A stretch of 64,000 nucleotides of DNA from Alloalcanivorax mobilis (GTDB lineage Bacteria; Pseudomonadota; Gammaproteobacteria; Pseudomonadales; Alcanivoracaceae): the NCBI RefSeq assembly GCF_002864685.1, contig NZ_NMQZ01000007.1, forward strand, positions 116,560 through 180,559, given 5' to 3'. Positions 1 to 8,532 of the stretch are shown here, piece by piece. The translations under genes were made by a program, and so were the position numbers. A model generated the notes under the pieces. It saw only the letters and a program-made list of their open reading frames with translations, did no database searches and was not told the DNA's origin. The number at the start of each line of letters is the position of its first letter. The stretch's first letter is position 1.

Positions 1-27
1 CTGTTCGAGTTTTTGCGGGCGGTGTGA
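1..27 (+). CDS. 3' end of an unidentified gene (partial)
   Basis: The window opens in a frame reading LFEFLRAV and ending with TGA at 25-27. A GC-rich hairpin follows at 50-72, as would suit the end of a transcription unit. Eight residues are too few to name a protein, and a chance open frame cannot be excluded. Confidence 0.3.
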   Translation: MFEFLRAV

Positions 28-49
28 GGGAAGGTCCCCCTCTCCCTGT

Positions 50-72
50 CCCTCTCCCGCGAGGGGAGAGGG
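50..72. repeat. 9-bp hairpin related to the adjacent 77-bp repeats
   Basis: CCCTCTCCC at 50-58 pairs perfectly with GGGAGAGGG at 64-72 across a 5-nt loop. The sequence resembles the hairpin core of the neighbouring array. It lacks a T tract, so it is not a classic intrinsic terminator, although it may act as a 3' stabilising or terminating hairpin for the upstream gene. Confidence 0.5.
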
Positions 73-83
73 CACTCTCCAGA

Positions 84-699
84 GGGCACGGCGGCTCTAA
101 CCGGTTCCCTCCCCCCAGGCGGGGCAGGGACAGGGAGAGGGGGCAGGCTCAAACCGGCTAGGGCACGGCGGCTCTAACCGGGTCCCTCCCCCCTGGCGGG
201 GGAGGGACAGGGAGAGGGGGCAAGCCCAAACCGGCTAGGGCACGGCGGCTCTAACCGGTTCCCTCCCCCCAGGCGGGGCAGGGACAGGGAGAGGGGGCAG
301 GCTCAAACCGGCTAGGGCACGGCGGCTCTAACCGGGTCCCTCCCCCCTGGCGGGGGAGGGACAGGGAGAGGGGGCAAGCCCAAACCGGCTAGGGCACGGC
401 GGCTCTAACCGGTTCCCTCCCCCCAGGCGGGGCAGGGACAGGGAGAGGGGGCAGGCTCAAACCGGCTAGGGCACGGCGGCTCTAACCGGGTCCCTCCCCC
501 CTGGCGGGGGAGGGACAGGGAGAGGGGGCAAGCCCAAACCGGCTAGGGCACGGCGGCTCTAACCGGTTCCCTCCCCCCAGGCGGGGCAGGGACAGGGAGA
601 GGGGGCAGGCTCAAACCGGCTAGGGCACGGCGGCTCTAACCGGTTCCCTCCCCCCTGGCGGGGGAGGGGCAGGGAGAGGGGGCAAGCCCAAACCGGCTG
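84..699. repeat. Tandem array, eight 77-bp units in alternating A/B types
   Basis: The motif GGGCACGGCGGCTCTAACC recurs at 84, 161, 238, 315, 392, 469, 546 and 623, exactly 77 bp apart. Two variants alternate (A: ...CCAGGCGGGGCAGGG, ...CAGGCTCAAA; B: ...CTGGCGGGGGAGGG, ...CAAGCCCAAA), so the true repeat unit is 154 bp and was amplified as a dimer. The last unit is a slight hybrid. Each unit holds a C-rich/G-rich inverted repeat (CCCTCCCCC with GGGGGAGGG in type B), followed by G runs of the form G4-5, G3, G3, G5 with loops of 1-3 nt, which is a canonical G-quadruplex pattern on the + strand. There is no convincing coding frame. Confidence 0.93.
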
Positions 700-852
700 A
701 TGCCTCTGCGCGGCGCATTTGCTAGGATTGCGCCTTGCGCCAGAACCGGCGCGCGGTACCCGATTCTTTATCTTCCGGCCCACAAGGCCGGATTCGACGC
801 GCCGCGGGCGGCTATCGCCGCCGGCGGCTGGCACCCTTAACGGAGGGAACGC

Positions 853-1137
853 ATGAAAACAATACACAAGCATCGCCTGGAAATCGGCGCCGAGGTTCAG
901 GACATCAAGCTGCCGGAAACCGGCAAAGTGCTGCGCGTGGATTACATCCAGCAGGAGCGGGTGGTGTACATGTGGGTCGAGGTGGACGCCGACACCGTCA
1001 TCGACACCCCGAAAGAAGTGCGCCGCTTCAAGGTGTTCGCCACCGGCAGTGGCATTCCGGATAACGCCCGCTACATCGGCACCACCCTGGACAATCTCAA
1101 GCCCGAGGCCTACCACGTCTACGAGCTGGTGGGCTGA
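853..1137 (+). CDS. Small conserved protein, DUF7352-like
   Basis: A 94-residue protein starts at an ATG with a good ribosome site (GGAGGG about 6 nt upstream). It has no signal peptide or membrane segment. Short beta-rich stretches (VLRVDYIQQERVVYMWVEV, RRFKVFATGSGIP) followed by YIGTTLDN and YHVYEL resemble small proteins of the DUF7352 type found in phages and proteobacteria. The function is unknown. It sits between the repeat array and prfB, where related genomes often carry recJ. The strong ribosome site and plausible composition support a real gene. The family assignment is from memory and moderate. Confidence 0.7.
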   Translation: MKTIHKHRLEIGAEVQDIKLPETGKVLRVDYIQQERVVYMWVEVDADTVIDTPKEVRRFKVFATGSGIPDNARYIGTTLDNLKPEAYHVYELVG

Positions 1138-1233
1138 ATACCCCCGTGGCGCCGGCCTCGTCAGGGGCCGGACGAAACGGTAGAATGCGCCGCCTTTCCT
1201 GCCTTATACAACCGATTGGGATTGAAACCGTTT

Positions 1234-2353
1234 ATGGAAGTGAATCCGCTGCGAACCCACCTCTCCGATCTGGCCGAGCGCGTGGACGCGCTGAGGGGGT
1301 ATCTTTGACTACGATCTCAAAAGCGAACGACTGGTCGAAGTAGAGCGCGAACTGGCGCTGCCGGACGTCTGGAACGAGCCGGAACGCGCCCAGGCGCTGG
1401 GTAAGGAGCGCTCGCAACTGGAGTCGGTGGTGTCCACTCTGGACGGCGCCACCCAGGGCATTGGTGACACCCGGGACCTGCTGGAACTGGCGGTGGAGGA
1501 AGACGACGAAGCCACCGTGGAAGAGGTGCAGGCGGACCTGAAGCGGCTCGAAGCGCTGGTCGCGGATCTGGAATTCCGGCGCATGTTTTCCGGCGAAATG
1601 GACAACGCCAGCGCCTATCTGGACATCCAGGCCGGCTCCGGCGGCACCGAGGCCCAGGACTGGGGCGAAATGCTGCTGCGCATGTACCTGCGCTGGGGCG
1701 AGGCGCACGGTTTCAAGACCGAGCTGGTGGAAGCCTCCGCCGGCGACGTGGCCGGGATCAAATCCGCCACCGTCCGTTTCGAAGGCGAATACGCCTATGG
1801 CTGGCTGCGCACCGAGACCGGCGTGCACCGGCTGGTGCGCAAGAGCCCGTTTGATTCCGGCGGCCGCCGCCACACCTCGTTCAGCTCCGTGTTCGTGTCA
1901 CCGGAAGTGGACGATAACTTCGAGATCGAGATCGACCCGGGCAAGCTGCGCACCGACACCTACCGCGCCTCCGGCGCCGGCGGCCAGCACGTCAACCGGA
2001 CCGATTCCGCGGTGCGCCTGACCTACACCTTCACCGACCCGGACACCGGCCAGGAACACATCGTGGTGACCCAGTGCCAGTCCCAGCGCAGCCAGCACCA
2101 GAACCGGGACCAGGCCACCAAGATGCTCAAGGCCAAGCTCTACGAGTTGGAAACGCAGAAGCGCAACGCCGAGAAGCAGGCCCAGGAAAACGCCAAGGCC
2201 GACATCGGCTGGGGCAGCCAGATCCGCTCCTACGTGCTCGACGATGGCCGCATCAAGGATCTGCGCACCGGCGTGGAAAGCCACAATACCCAGCAGGTGC
2301 TCGACGGCGACCTGGATCGCTTTATCGAAGCCTCGCTGAAAAGCGGGTTGTAA
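1234..2353 (+). CDS. prfB: Peptide chain release factor 2, with programmed +1 frameshift
   Basis: RF2 recognises UGA and UAA stop codons and triggers peptidyl-tRNA hydrolysis on the ribosome. The gene is in two frames. ATG at 1234 opens 24 codons ending at an in-frame TGA at 1306-1308. The internal Shine-Dalgarno AGGGGG just before TAT CTT TGA C is the classic slip site: ribosomes shift +1 on CTT and continue from GAC at 1307 to TAA at 2351-2353, giving about 372 residues. The SPF anticodon-like tripeptide ([11 protein letters not shown]) and GGQ catalytic loop ([16 protein letters not shown]) are present. The residue six before the GGQ glutamine is Ala, the common form, not the Thr of E. coli K-12. 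A short insertion ([10 protein letters not shown]) follows the GGQ region. Expression is autoregulated through UGA decoding. lysS lies downstream, as in many gammaproteobacteria. Confidence 0.97.
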
Positions 2354-2354
2354 A

Positions 2355-2433
2355 GACGCTGGACGCCAGACGCCAGACGCCGGACGCTACCACCGAGAAA
2401 GCGTCCGGCGTCTGGCGTCCAGCGTCAGGCGCT
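2355..2433. repeat. Heptamer inverted-array element (GACGCCG family)
   Basis: Five direct 7-bp units (GACGCTG, GACGCCA, GACGCCA, GACGCCG, GACGCTA) run from 2355 to 2389. After an 11-nt spacer the reverse complement returns (GCGTC, CGGCGTC, TGGCGTC, CAGCGTC, AGGCGCT) at 2401-2433. The two arms match except for one heptamer of copy-number difference. The element fills the prfB-lysS gap and could form a long hairpin in the transcript. There is no T tract. Confidence 0.9.
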
Positions 2434-2452
2434 GTATCGGGACCGAGACGCT

Positions 2453-3937
2453 ATGAATAAAGACCAAACCAATTCGAACGCCGACGCCCAGGACGAAAAC
2501 CGCCTGATCGCCGAGCGCCGCGCCAAGCTGGGCGAATGGCGCGCCGGCGGCGGCGCCTTCCCCAATCATTTTCGCCGCGACAGCCTGGCCGCCGATCTGC
2601 AGGCGCAATACGGTGAACTGAGCAAGGAAGAGCTGGCCGAGAAAAACGTCCAGGTGGCGGTGGCCGGCAGGTTGATGCTCGACCGCAAGGCCTTCAAGGT
2701 GCTTCAGGACATGTCCGGCCGCATTCAGATTTTCGCCCCCAAACCGGTGCAGAAAGACACCAAGCACTGGGACCTGGGCGACGTGGTGGGAGTGCGCGGC
2801 ACCCTGTGTAAATCGGGGATGGGCGACCTGTACGTGATGATGGATGAGTACCTGATGCTCACCAAATCCCTGCGCCCGCTGCCCGAGAAACACAAAGGCC
2901 TGACCGACACCGAAGCGCGTTATCGTCAGCGCTATGTGGATCTGATCGTCAACGAAGACAGCCGCCGTGCCTTTCAGGTTCGCTCGCGGATGGTCGCCGG
3001 GATTCGCAACTATCTGGTCGAGCAGGGCTTTATCGAGGCGGAAACGCCGATGTTGCAGGTGATCCCCGGCGGCGCCACGGCGCGGCCTTTTGTCACCCAC
3101 CACAACAGCCTGGACTTGCAGATGTACCTGCGCATCGCGCCGGAGCTGTATCTGAAACGGCTGGTGGTGGGCGGTTTCGAGAAGGTGTTCGAAATCAACC
3201 GCAACTTCCGCAACGAGGGGCTGAGCACACGCCACAATCCCGAGTTCACGATGCTGGAGTTCTATCAGGCCTACGCGGATTACCAGGATCTGATGGACCT
3301 CACCGAGGACATGCTGCGCAAGCTGGCGGAAACGGTACTTGGCAAGACGCAAATCGAATATCAGGGCGAAACCTACGACTTCGGCAAACCGTTCGCGCGC
3401 TTGTCGGTGTTCGACTCGATCCTGCAGTTCAACCCGGACATCGACGCCGGTGAACTGGCGGACGAGCAGGGTGCGCGCCGCATCGCCGAGGGCCTGGGCA
3501 TTGCGCTCAAGGACATCTGGGGCCTGGGCAAGGTGCAGATCGAGATCTTCGAGAAGACCGTGGAGCACCGCCTCAAGGACCCGACCTTCATCACCGATTA
3601 CCCCACCGAGGTGTCGCCGCTGGCGCGCCGTCGGGACGACAACCCGTTCGTCACCGAGCGGTTCGAGTTCTTCGTCGGCGGCCGCGAAATCGCCAACGGT
3701 TTCTCCGAGCTCAACGACGCCGAGGACCAGGCCGAGCGCTTCCAGGCCCAGGTGGCCGAAAAGGATGCCGGCGACGACGAGGCGATGTTCTACGACGCTG
3801 ACTACATCACCGCGCTGGAATACGGCCTGCCGCCCACCGCCGGTGAAGGCATTGGCATCGACCGGTTGGTGATGTTGTTCACTGACGCGCCCACCATCAA
3901 GGATGTGATTTTGTTTCCGCATATGAGGCCACGGTAG
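2453..3937 (+). CDS. lysS: Lysine--tRNA ligase (class II)
   Basis: Charges tRNA-Lys with lysine in the cytoplasm. The 494-residue length is normal for bacterial class II LysRS. An N-terminal OB-fold anticodon-binding domain (around residues 60-150) precedes the catalytic domain. Class II motif 2 is seen in [20 protein letters not shown] and motif 3 in [15 protein letters not shown] near the C terminus. It lies 100 bp downstream of prfB, separated by a heptamer hairpin element. The prfB-lysS pairing is widely conserved. Confidence 0.97.
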   Translation: MNKDQTNSNADAQDENRLIAERRAKLGEWRAGGGAFPNHFRRDSLAADLQAQYGELSKEELAEKNVQVAVAGRLMLDRKAFKVLQDMSGRIQIFAPKPVQKDTKHWDLGDVVGVRGTLCKSGMGDLYVMMDEYLMLTKSLRPLPEKHKGLTDTEARYRQRYVDLIVNEDSRRAFQVRSRMVAGIRNYLVEQGFIEAETPMLQVIPGGATARPFVTHHNSLDLQMYLRIAPELYLKRLVVGGFEKVFEINRNFRNEGLSTRHNPEFTMLEFYQAYADYQDLMDLTEDMLRKLAETVLGKTQIEYQGETYDFGKPFARLSVFDSILQFNPDIDAGELADEQGARRIAEGLGIALKDIWGLGKVQIEIFEKTVEHRLKDPTFITDYPTEVSPLARRRDDNPFVTERFEFFVGGREIANGFSELNDAEDQAERFQAQVAEKDAGDDEAMFYDADYITALEYGLPPTAGEGIGIDRLVMLFTDAPTIKDVILFPHMRPR

Positions 3938-4053
3938 CCGACGGTTGCCGTGGGGCGGACTTTTACGGTATTGATTGCCCTCGGGCCGGATGGCCGGATG
4001 AGCGATGTTGCCGTGACACGGACCTCGCGATCATACATTCAGCGGACAGCATT

Positions 4054-4722
4054 ATGACTACGGCAATCCAGTATCAGGGACGCAAGGCCCGACGGGCCGG
4101 CAGCGAACAACGCCGCCAGGCGATTCTGGAAGCGGCGCTGGCGATTATCGTGCGTGAAGGAATCCGCGCGGTGCGCCACCGGGCGGTGGCCCGCGAGGCG
4201 GACGTGCCGTTGTCGGCGACCACCTATTACTTCAAGGACATCTCCGACCTGATCGCGGACACCTTCACGCTGTTCGCCGAGCGTGCCCTGGAGCAGGTGG
4301 TGCGGCCGTTCCGCGACCAGGCGTTCAGCCTGATCGAGGCGTTCCGCGAACAGGCCGGCAGCGCCCCGGACCGGCGCGAGCAACTGATCGACTCACTCTC
4401 CACCATGACCACCCTGTTTATTCTCGACGAGATCAACAACCGTCGTGGTCATCTGGTGGCGGAGCAGGCCTTTTTGCAAGAAGCGATCCTCGATGAGCGC
4501 CTGCGCGGCATGGCCGATCTGTACCTGCGCGAGCTGGGGCTGCTGCTGGTGGACGCCTGCCGGGCGTTCGGCTCGGCGGACCCGGAACTGGACGCGGAGT
4601 TGATTCATGGCCACATCATGGCCATCGAAGTGCGCCTGCTGACCCACCCGGAATGGGCCGATCAGACGCAGATTCACCGCCGCATGCGCCATCTTCTGGA
4701 AAAACTGGTGCCCCATGCCTGA
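4054..4722 (+). CDS. TetR/AcrR-family transcriptional regulator
   Basis: A 222-residue protein with an N-terminal helix-turn-helix (about residues 18-70, including [20 protein letters not shown] then [12 protein letters not shown], the typical TetR recognition-helix signature) and a C-terminal helical ligand-binding and dimerisation region with no recognisable ligand motif. A TetR gene in this position next to lysS is also known in Pseudomonas. Its last 8 nt overlap the ung start, so the two are probably co-transcribed. The target genes and ligand are unknown. Confidence 0.88.
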   Translation: MTTAIQYQGRKARRAGSEQRRQAILEAALAIIVREGIRAVRHRAVAREADVPLSATTYYFKDISDLIADTFTLFAERALEQVVRPFRDQAFSLIEAFREQAGSAPDRREQLIDSLSTMTTLFILDEINNRRGHLVAEQAFLQEAILDERLRGMADLYLRELGLLLVDACRAFGSADPELDAELIHGHIMAIEVRLLTHPEWADQTQIHRRMRHLLEKLVPHA

Positions 4723-5398
4723 AGCGCAAGTGCAATTGGAGCCGGGCTGGAAGGCGCAGCTTGGCGGCGAATTCGACCAGCCCTACATGCGTGAGCTGAA
4801 GCAATTTCTGCGCGAAGAAAAGCGCGCCGGCGAGACCCTTTACCCGCCCGGCGACAGCATCTTCCGGGCGTTCAACGAGACCCCCTTCGAGCAGGTCAAG
4901 GTGGTGATCCTAGGTCAGGACCCCTACCACGGCCCCAACCAGGCCCACGGCCTGTGCTTCTCGGTGCAACCGGGCGTTCGCACGCCGCCGTCGCTGGTCA
5001 ATATTTTCAAGGAGATCGAGCGCGACCTGGGCATTCCGGCGCCCGCCGACGGCAATCTGGAGCCCTGGGCGCGGCAGGGCGTGCTGTTGCTCAACGCGGT
5101 GCTCACGGTGCGCGCCGGCCAGGCCGCCTCGCATCAGGGCAAGGGCTGGGAGCGCTTCACCGATCAGGCCATCGAGCACATCAACCGTGAACGCCAGGGC
5201 GTGGTGTTCATGCTGTGGGGCAGCTACGCGCAGAAGAAGGGCAAGCTGATCGACCGCGAGCGCCACTGCGTGTTGACCGCGCCGCACCCCTCGCCGCTGT
5301 CGGCGCACCGGGGCTTCATCGGCTGCGGGCATTTCTCCCGCGCCAACCAGTATCTGCTGCAACAGGGCAAAGAGCCGATCGACTGGGCGCTGCGCTGA
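4715..5398 (+). CDS. ung: Uracil-DNA glycosylase (family 1)
   Basis: Removes uracil from DNA to start base-excision repair. At 227 residues it has the normal length. The catalytic water-activating loop GQDPYHG (Asp at residue 69) and the C-terminal [10 protein letters not shown] motif containing the catalytic His are both intact. The ATG lies inside the last codons of the TetR gene (8-nt overlap), indicating translational coupling. Confidence 0.96.
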   Translation: MPEAQVQLEPGWKAQLGGEFDQPYMRELKQFLREEKRAGETLYPPGDSIFRAFNETPFEQVKVVILGQDPYHGPNQAHGLCFSVQPGVRTPPSLVNIFKEIERDLGIPAPADGNLEPWARQGVLLLNAVLTVRAGQAASHQGKGWERFTDQAIEHINRERQGVVFMLWGSYAQKKGKLIDRERHCVLTAPHPSPLSAHRGFIGCGHFSRANQYLLQQGKEPIDWALR

Positions 5399-5511
5399 CG
5401 TCCGCTGCGGGACGTTTGCCCAGGACATCGCGTGGTGCCCGCGCGGCAACGCCCCGGGCACGCCCATTGTTCAAGTTTCTATCCAAGAGAGAAAGGGAAG
5501 GACCCGTTGGC

Positions 5512-6618
5512 ATGACCGACACCGTACAGTTTCAGGAACTGCCCACCGCCGACGGCCGCTATTTCGGCCGCGTCATCCTCAACGCGCCGCGTGCCATGAA
5601 TGCCCTGGGGCTGGACATGATCCAGGCCATCGATGCGCGCCTGGATCAATGGCTGGATGACCCGCGCTTGGTTGCTATTTGGCTGGAGGGCGCCGGCGGC
5701 AAGGCGCTGTGTGCCGGCGGCGACGTGATCGCCCTGCACGCCAGCATGGTCAAATATTCCGGGCAGGCGCGAAACCCGTTCGTGGAAGAGTACTTCGCCG
5801 CCGAGTATCGCCTCGATTACCGCCTGCACACCTGCACCAAGCCGGTGATCGCCTGGGCCGAAGGCCTGGTCATGGGCGGCGGCATGGGGCTGATGCAGGC
5901 CAGCGATTTCCGCCTGGTCACCGGCAACAGCCGGCTCGCCATGCCGGAAATCTCCATTGGCCTGTTTCCGGACGTGGGCGCCAGCTGGTTCCTCAACCGC
6001 CTGCCCGGCAAAACCGGCCTGTTCCTGGGCCTTACCGGGGTACACCTGAACGCCCGCGACGCCCTCGACCTGGGCCTGGCCGACCGCTTTATCGACGATG
6101 ACCGGGACACCTTGCTCCAGGCATTGCTGGCCGGCGACTACAGCGACGACGACGGCGACAACCACCGCCGCCTGTACCGCGCCCTGCGCCAGCGCGCGGC
6201 ACGGCCGGACGGCCTGGACGGCGCCGTGCTCAGCCACCTGGACACCATCAACCGCCTGTGTGACGGCGCCGACATCACCGAGGTGGTGGACAACATCCTG
6301 GCCTGCAAGCAATGCGACGGCTGGCTGGACCGCGCCCGTGGCACCCTCGCCAAAGGCTGCCCGCAAACCGCCCATCTGGTGTGGCAACAGCTGGAACGCG
6401 GCCGCCACCGGTCCCTCGCCGAGGTGTTTCGCATGGAATGGTGCCTGGCGGTTCAATGCGGCCAACACACGGATTTCCGCGAAGGCGTGCGCGCCCTGCT
6501 GATCGACAAAGACGGCGCCCCCCGCTTCCGCCACCGCTCGGTGGCCGAAGTGCCGGCCGGCTACATCGACGAGTTCTTCGTCAACCCGCTGCCCAAGCAC
6601 CCGCTCGCCGATCTTTGA
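5512..6618 (+). CDS. Enoyl-CoA hydratase/isomerase family, 3-hydroxyisobutyryl-CoA hydrolase-like
   Basis: A 368-residue protein of the ECH_2/HIBYL-CoA hydrolase branch of the crotonase superfamily. The oxyanion-hole segments are GGKALCAGGDVIALH (around residues 60-75) and EGLVMGGGMGL, followed by RLAMPEISIGLFPDVG, which fits 3-hydroxyisobutyryl-CoA hydrolases of valine breakdown better than short enoyl-CoA hydratases of about 260 residues. The start was chosen at ATG 5512 because AGGGAAGGA precedes it. The open frame extends further upstream but without a ribosome site or homologous look. It is a single gene, with REP-type repeats downstream. The exact acyl-CoA substrate cannot be told from sequence. 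Confidence 0.88.
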   Translation: MTDTVQFQELPTADGRYFGRVILNAPRAMNALGLDMIQAIDARLDQWLDDPRLVAIWLEGAGGKALCAGGDVIALHASMVKYSGQARNPFVEEYFAAEYRLDYRLHTCTKPVIAWAEGLVMGGGMGLMQASDFRLVTGNSRLAMPEISIGLFPDVGASWFLNRLPGKTGLFLGLTGVHLNARDALDLGLADRFIDDDRDTLLQALLAGDYSDDDGDNHRRLYRALRQRAARPDGLDGAVLSHLDTINRLCDGADITEVVDNILACKQCDGWLDRARGTLAKGCPQTAHLVWQQLERGRHRSLAEVFRMEWCLAVQCGQHTDFREGVRALLIDKDGAPRFRHRSVAEVPAGYIDEFFVNPLPKHPLADL

Positions 6619-6641
6619 TGGAGTAAAGTACGGTACAGGAG

Positions 6642-6662
6642 GGAACAGGATGCAGGGAACAG
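6642..6662. repeat. Short heptamer array (GGAACAG family)
   Basis: Three contiguous 7-bp units, GGAACAG, GATGCAG and GGAACAG, lie just after the hydrolase gene. The same heptamer recurs on both sides of pdxJ (20435-20448 inverted, 21232-21245 direct). Confidence 0.65.
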
Positions 6663-6669
6663 CGCCGCT

Positions 6670-6748
6670 GTGGGAGCGGTCCCCGACCGCGAACCGAGCC
6701 GAAGGCGAGGCCGGGCCAAGCCGATTCGCGGTCAGGGGCCGCTTCCAC
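6670..6748. repeat. REPIN-like inverted repeat pair
   Basis: GTGGGAGCGGTCCCCGACCG... at 6670-6693 faces its near reverse complement TTCGCGGTCAGGGGCCGC... at 6725-6748, with a 31-nt middle segment. The same 24-bp sequence occurs at 20382-20405, 33359-33382, 33420-33443 and 33486-33509. The architecture (TGTGGGAGCGG...CCGCGAA) resembles Pseudomonas REP sequences, which are mobilised by RAYT transposases. None is encoded here. Confidence 0.85.
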
Positions 6749-6795
6749 ATCAGAATTCAACGCCGGCGCCGGCCCGGCCTGCTGCTCCCGCCTTT

Positions 6796-7761
6796 CTATT
6801 CCCGAGGCTTGGGCAGCGGGTAAGGCAGCGCCAGAGCCTCGGCGTTCAAGGGTTGCTCCTCGGCATACAGCTCACCCTGATGGTCCAGGCGCACCACCGC
6901 CAGCAGGCGCGGCGAAGGCTCGCCGGGGGCGCTGTCCACCACCTCGCCGACGGCGCGGCCGTCGCCATTGCGCAGCGGCTGGCCGGCGGCCAGCGGCTCG
7001 CCCTGGTAAGCGAACAGCGCCATGCGCTGTTTCAGTTTGCCCTTGAAGTGCATCCGCGCCACCACTTCCTGGCCGGTGTAGCAGCCCTTTTTGAAGCTGA
7101 CGCCGCCGAGCAGGTCGTAGTTGAGCACCTGCGGCAGAAACAGATCCTCGCCGCCGGGGTAGATCTGGCCCTCGCCGATGGAAATTTCCTGGAAGCGCCA
7201 GCCGGCGCTGTCGATGAGCCGGCGTGGCCCGCTCAGAGCCGGCCAGTGCGCGGCCAGCGCCTCGGCATCGGCGATCACCAGGGCCAGATCGCCATGGGCG
7301 AAACGCAGCACGGTCACGGCGTCGTCACTGAGCACCTGGCCGGGCTGCGGGTCCGGCAGGTGGGCGTCGGCCAGGGTCGCCGATACCGCGCCGGACAGCC
7401 CCGCCACCAGACACTCCGGCGCCTCGCTGAAGGTGACCTTGGCGCGCAGTTTGTATTTTTCCAGGCTCTTGATGGTGGCCGCGCTCTGGCTCGCCGGGCA
7501 CAGGATCAGGTAGCCCTCGGCCACGGGCAGCAGGCGCACACTGACCAGCCCGCGGCCTTTCAACGACAGATGCATGGCGGCGCGGTGGCCACCGGCGTCG
7601 ATGTGTTTCAGGTCGCAGGTCAGTTGCCCCTGCAGATAGTCGCCGGCTTCTTCACCGGTAACGCGGATCACCGCCAGGTGATCGCAAACCGCCAGGGAGG
7701 GTTCGGCGGTGCCGCCGTGCGCCGGCGTTTGGTCGCCAAGCAGAGCTTGCCATGCGCTCAT
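6796..7761 (-). CDS. ygfZ: Folate-binding tRNA-modifying protein YgfZ/GcvT-like
   Basis: A 321-residue member of the YgfZ branch of the GcvT-like fold, implicated in folate-dependent maintenance of iron-sulfur enzymes and tRNA thiomethylation. The diagnostic motif KGCYTGQEVVAR, with the conserved Cys, is intact around residue 215. It is transcribed away from sdhE. The ygfZ/sdhE/nadB neighbourhood before the rpoE operon matches the Pseudomonas arrangement. Confidence 0.93.
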   Translation of the reverse strand: MSAWQALLGDQTPAHGGTAEPSLAVCDHLAVIRVTGEEAGDYLQGQLTCDLKHIDAGGHRAAMHLSLKGRGLVSVRLLPVAEGYLILCPASQSAATIKSLEKYKLRAKVTFSEAPECLVAGLSGAVSATLADAHLPDPQPGQVLSDDAVTVLRFAHGDLALVIADAEALAAHWPALSGPRRLIDSAGWRFQEISIGEGQIYPGGEDLFLPQVLNYDLLGGVSFKKGCYTGQEVVARMHFKGKLKQRMALFAYQGEPLAAGQPLRNGDGRAVGEVVDSAPGEPSPRLLAVVRLDHQGELYAEEQPLNAEALALPYPLPKPRE

Positions 7762-7892
7762 AGAATCCCCGTTGCTGTGTCAGGTGGAACGCAGATGATA
7801 GATAATCGCCCCAGTGGCTGTCAGTCATGAGGCTGACGGCGCCCGGATTAAAGGGCTGAACCACCAAAAGCCTGCTTAATATCGAGGATGCC

Positions 7893-8165
7893 ATGAACGC
7901 GCAACAAGAGAGCCCGCAACAATTGCAGCGCCGCTACCGCTGGCAGTGCCGGCGCGGTGCCTCCGAGGTGGAGGTGGTGCTGAACGACTATCTGGAGCGC
8001 TATTTCGTTGACGACGACGACCAGGATCAGGCGCGCTTCGCGCGGGTGCTGGAGTGTCACGACGTCGACCTGCTGGATTGGTTTACCCAGCGTTCCGAGC
8101 CCGAAGACCCGGAGTTGCGCGATTTTGTGCGCAAAATGATTCGCCGTGTGGCCGATAAGAGTTGA
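7893..8165 (+). CDS. sdhE: FAD assembly factor SdhE
   Basis: A 90-residue cytoplasmic protein that promotes covalent flavinylation of succinate dehydrogenase SdhA and related flavoproteins. The Arg-Gly pair of the family is seen in QCRRGASEVEVVLNDYLER, followed by the acidic and helical pattern typical of the five-helix fold (DDDDQDQARFARVLECHDVD). It overlaps the start of ygfX by 20 nt, the same gene pair as E. coli ygfY-ygfX. Confidence 0.93.
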   Translation: MNAQQESPQQLQRRYRWQCRRGASEVEVVLNDYLERYFVDDDDQDQARFARVLECHDVDLLDWFTQRSEPEDPELRDFVRKMIRRVADKS

Positions 8166-8532
8166 ACTGAGCGCCTCGCGCTACCCGGTGCGGCTGCGCC
8201 GGGTGGCGCTGGCGATCACCGGTGTCGCGTTGATGTTCAGTGCCCTGCCGCTGAGCGTGGCGGCGCTGGCCGGCCTGGCCGCCATGGCGTTGGCGCGCCG
8301 TTGGCGGTTGCCGCTGCCGCGCGCCGTTGAGGTGGCGCCGCAGGGGCTGCGCCTGGAGCTGGCGGACCGGCGCCGGCTGCAGGTGAGCCCGCCGTTCCGG
8401 GTGCTGATGCGGCCCGGCTGGCTGGCGTTGCATTGCCCGGATTACGGCTGGGTGTGGCTGTTCGCCGACCAGGGCAGCGCCGCCGCGCTCACCCCGTTGC
8501 GCCAGGTGCTATGGATGCAACGCTCTCGCTGA
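8146..8532 (+). CDS. ygfX: YgfX-like (CptA) inner-membrane protein
   Basis: A small membrane protein of about 128 residues. The GTG start at 8146 lies within the last codons of sdhE. Two hydrophobic stretches near residues 18-50 form a membrane hairpin, followed by a soluble domain ([34 protein letters not shown]). Family members are the membrane partner of SdhE. In E. coli the pair has been described as a toxin-antitoxin system acting on cell division proteins, a role that is debated. Its last 44 nt overlap the 3' end of nadB on the opposite strand. Confidence 0.8.
   Translation: MWPIRVELSASRYPVRLRRVALAITGVALMFSALPLSVAALAGLAAMALARRWRLPLPRAVEVAPQGLRLELADRRRLQVSPPFRVLMRPGWLALHCPDYGWVWLFADQGSAAALTPLRQVLWMQRSR

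Noticed and set aside
84..699. CRISPR array
   Set aside because: The whole 77-bp period is conserved, with no variable spacers and no cas genes.
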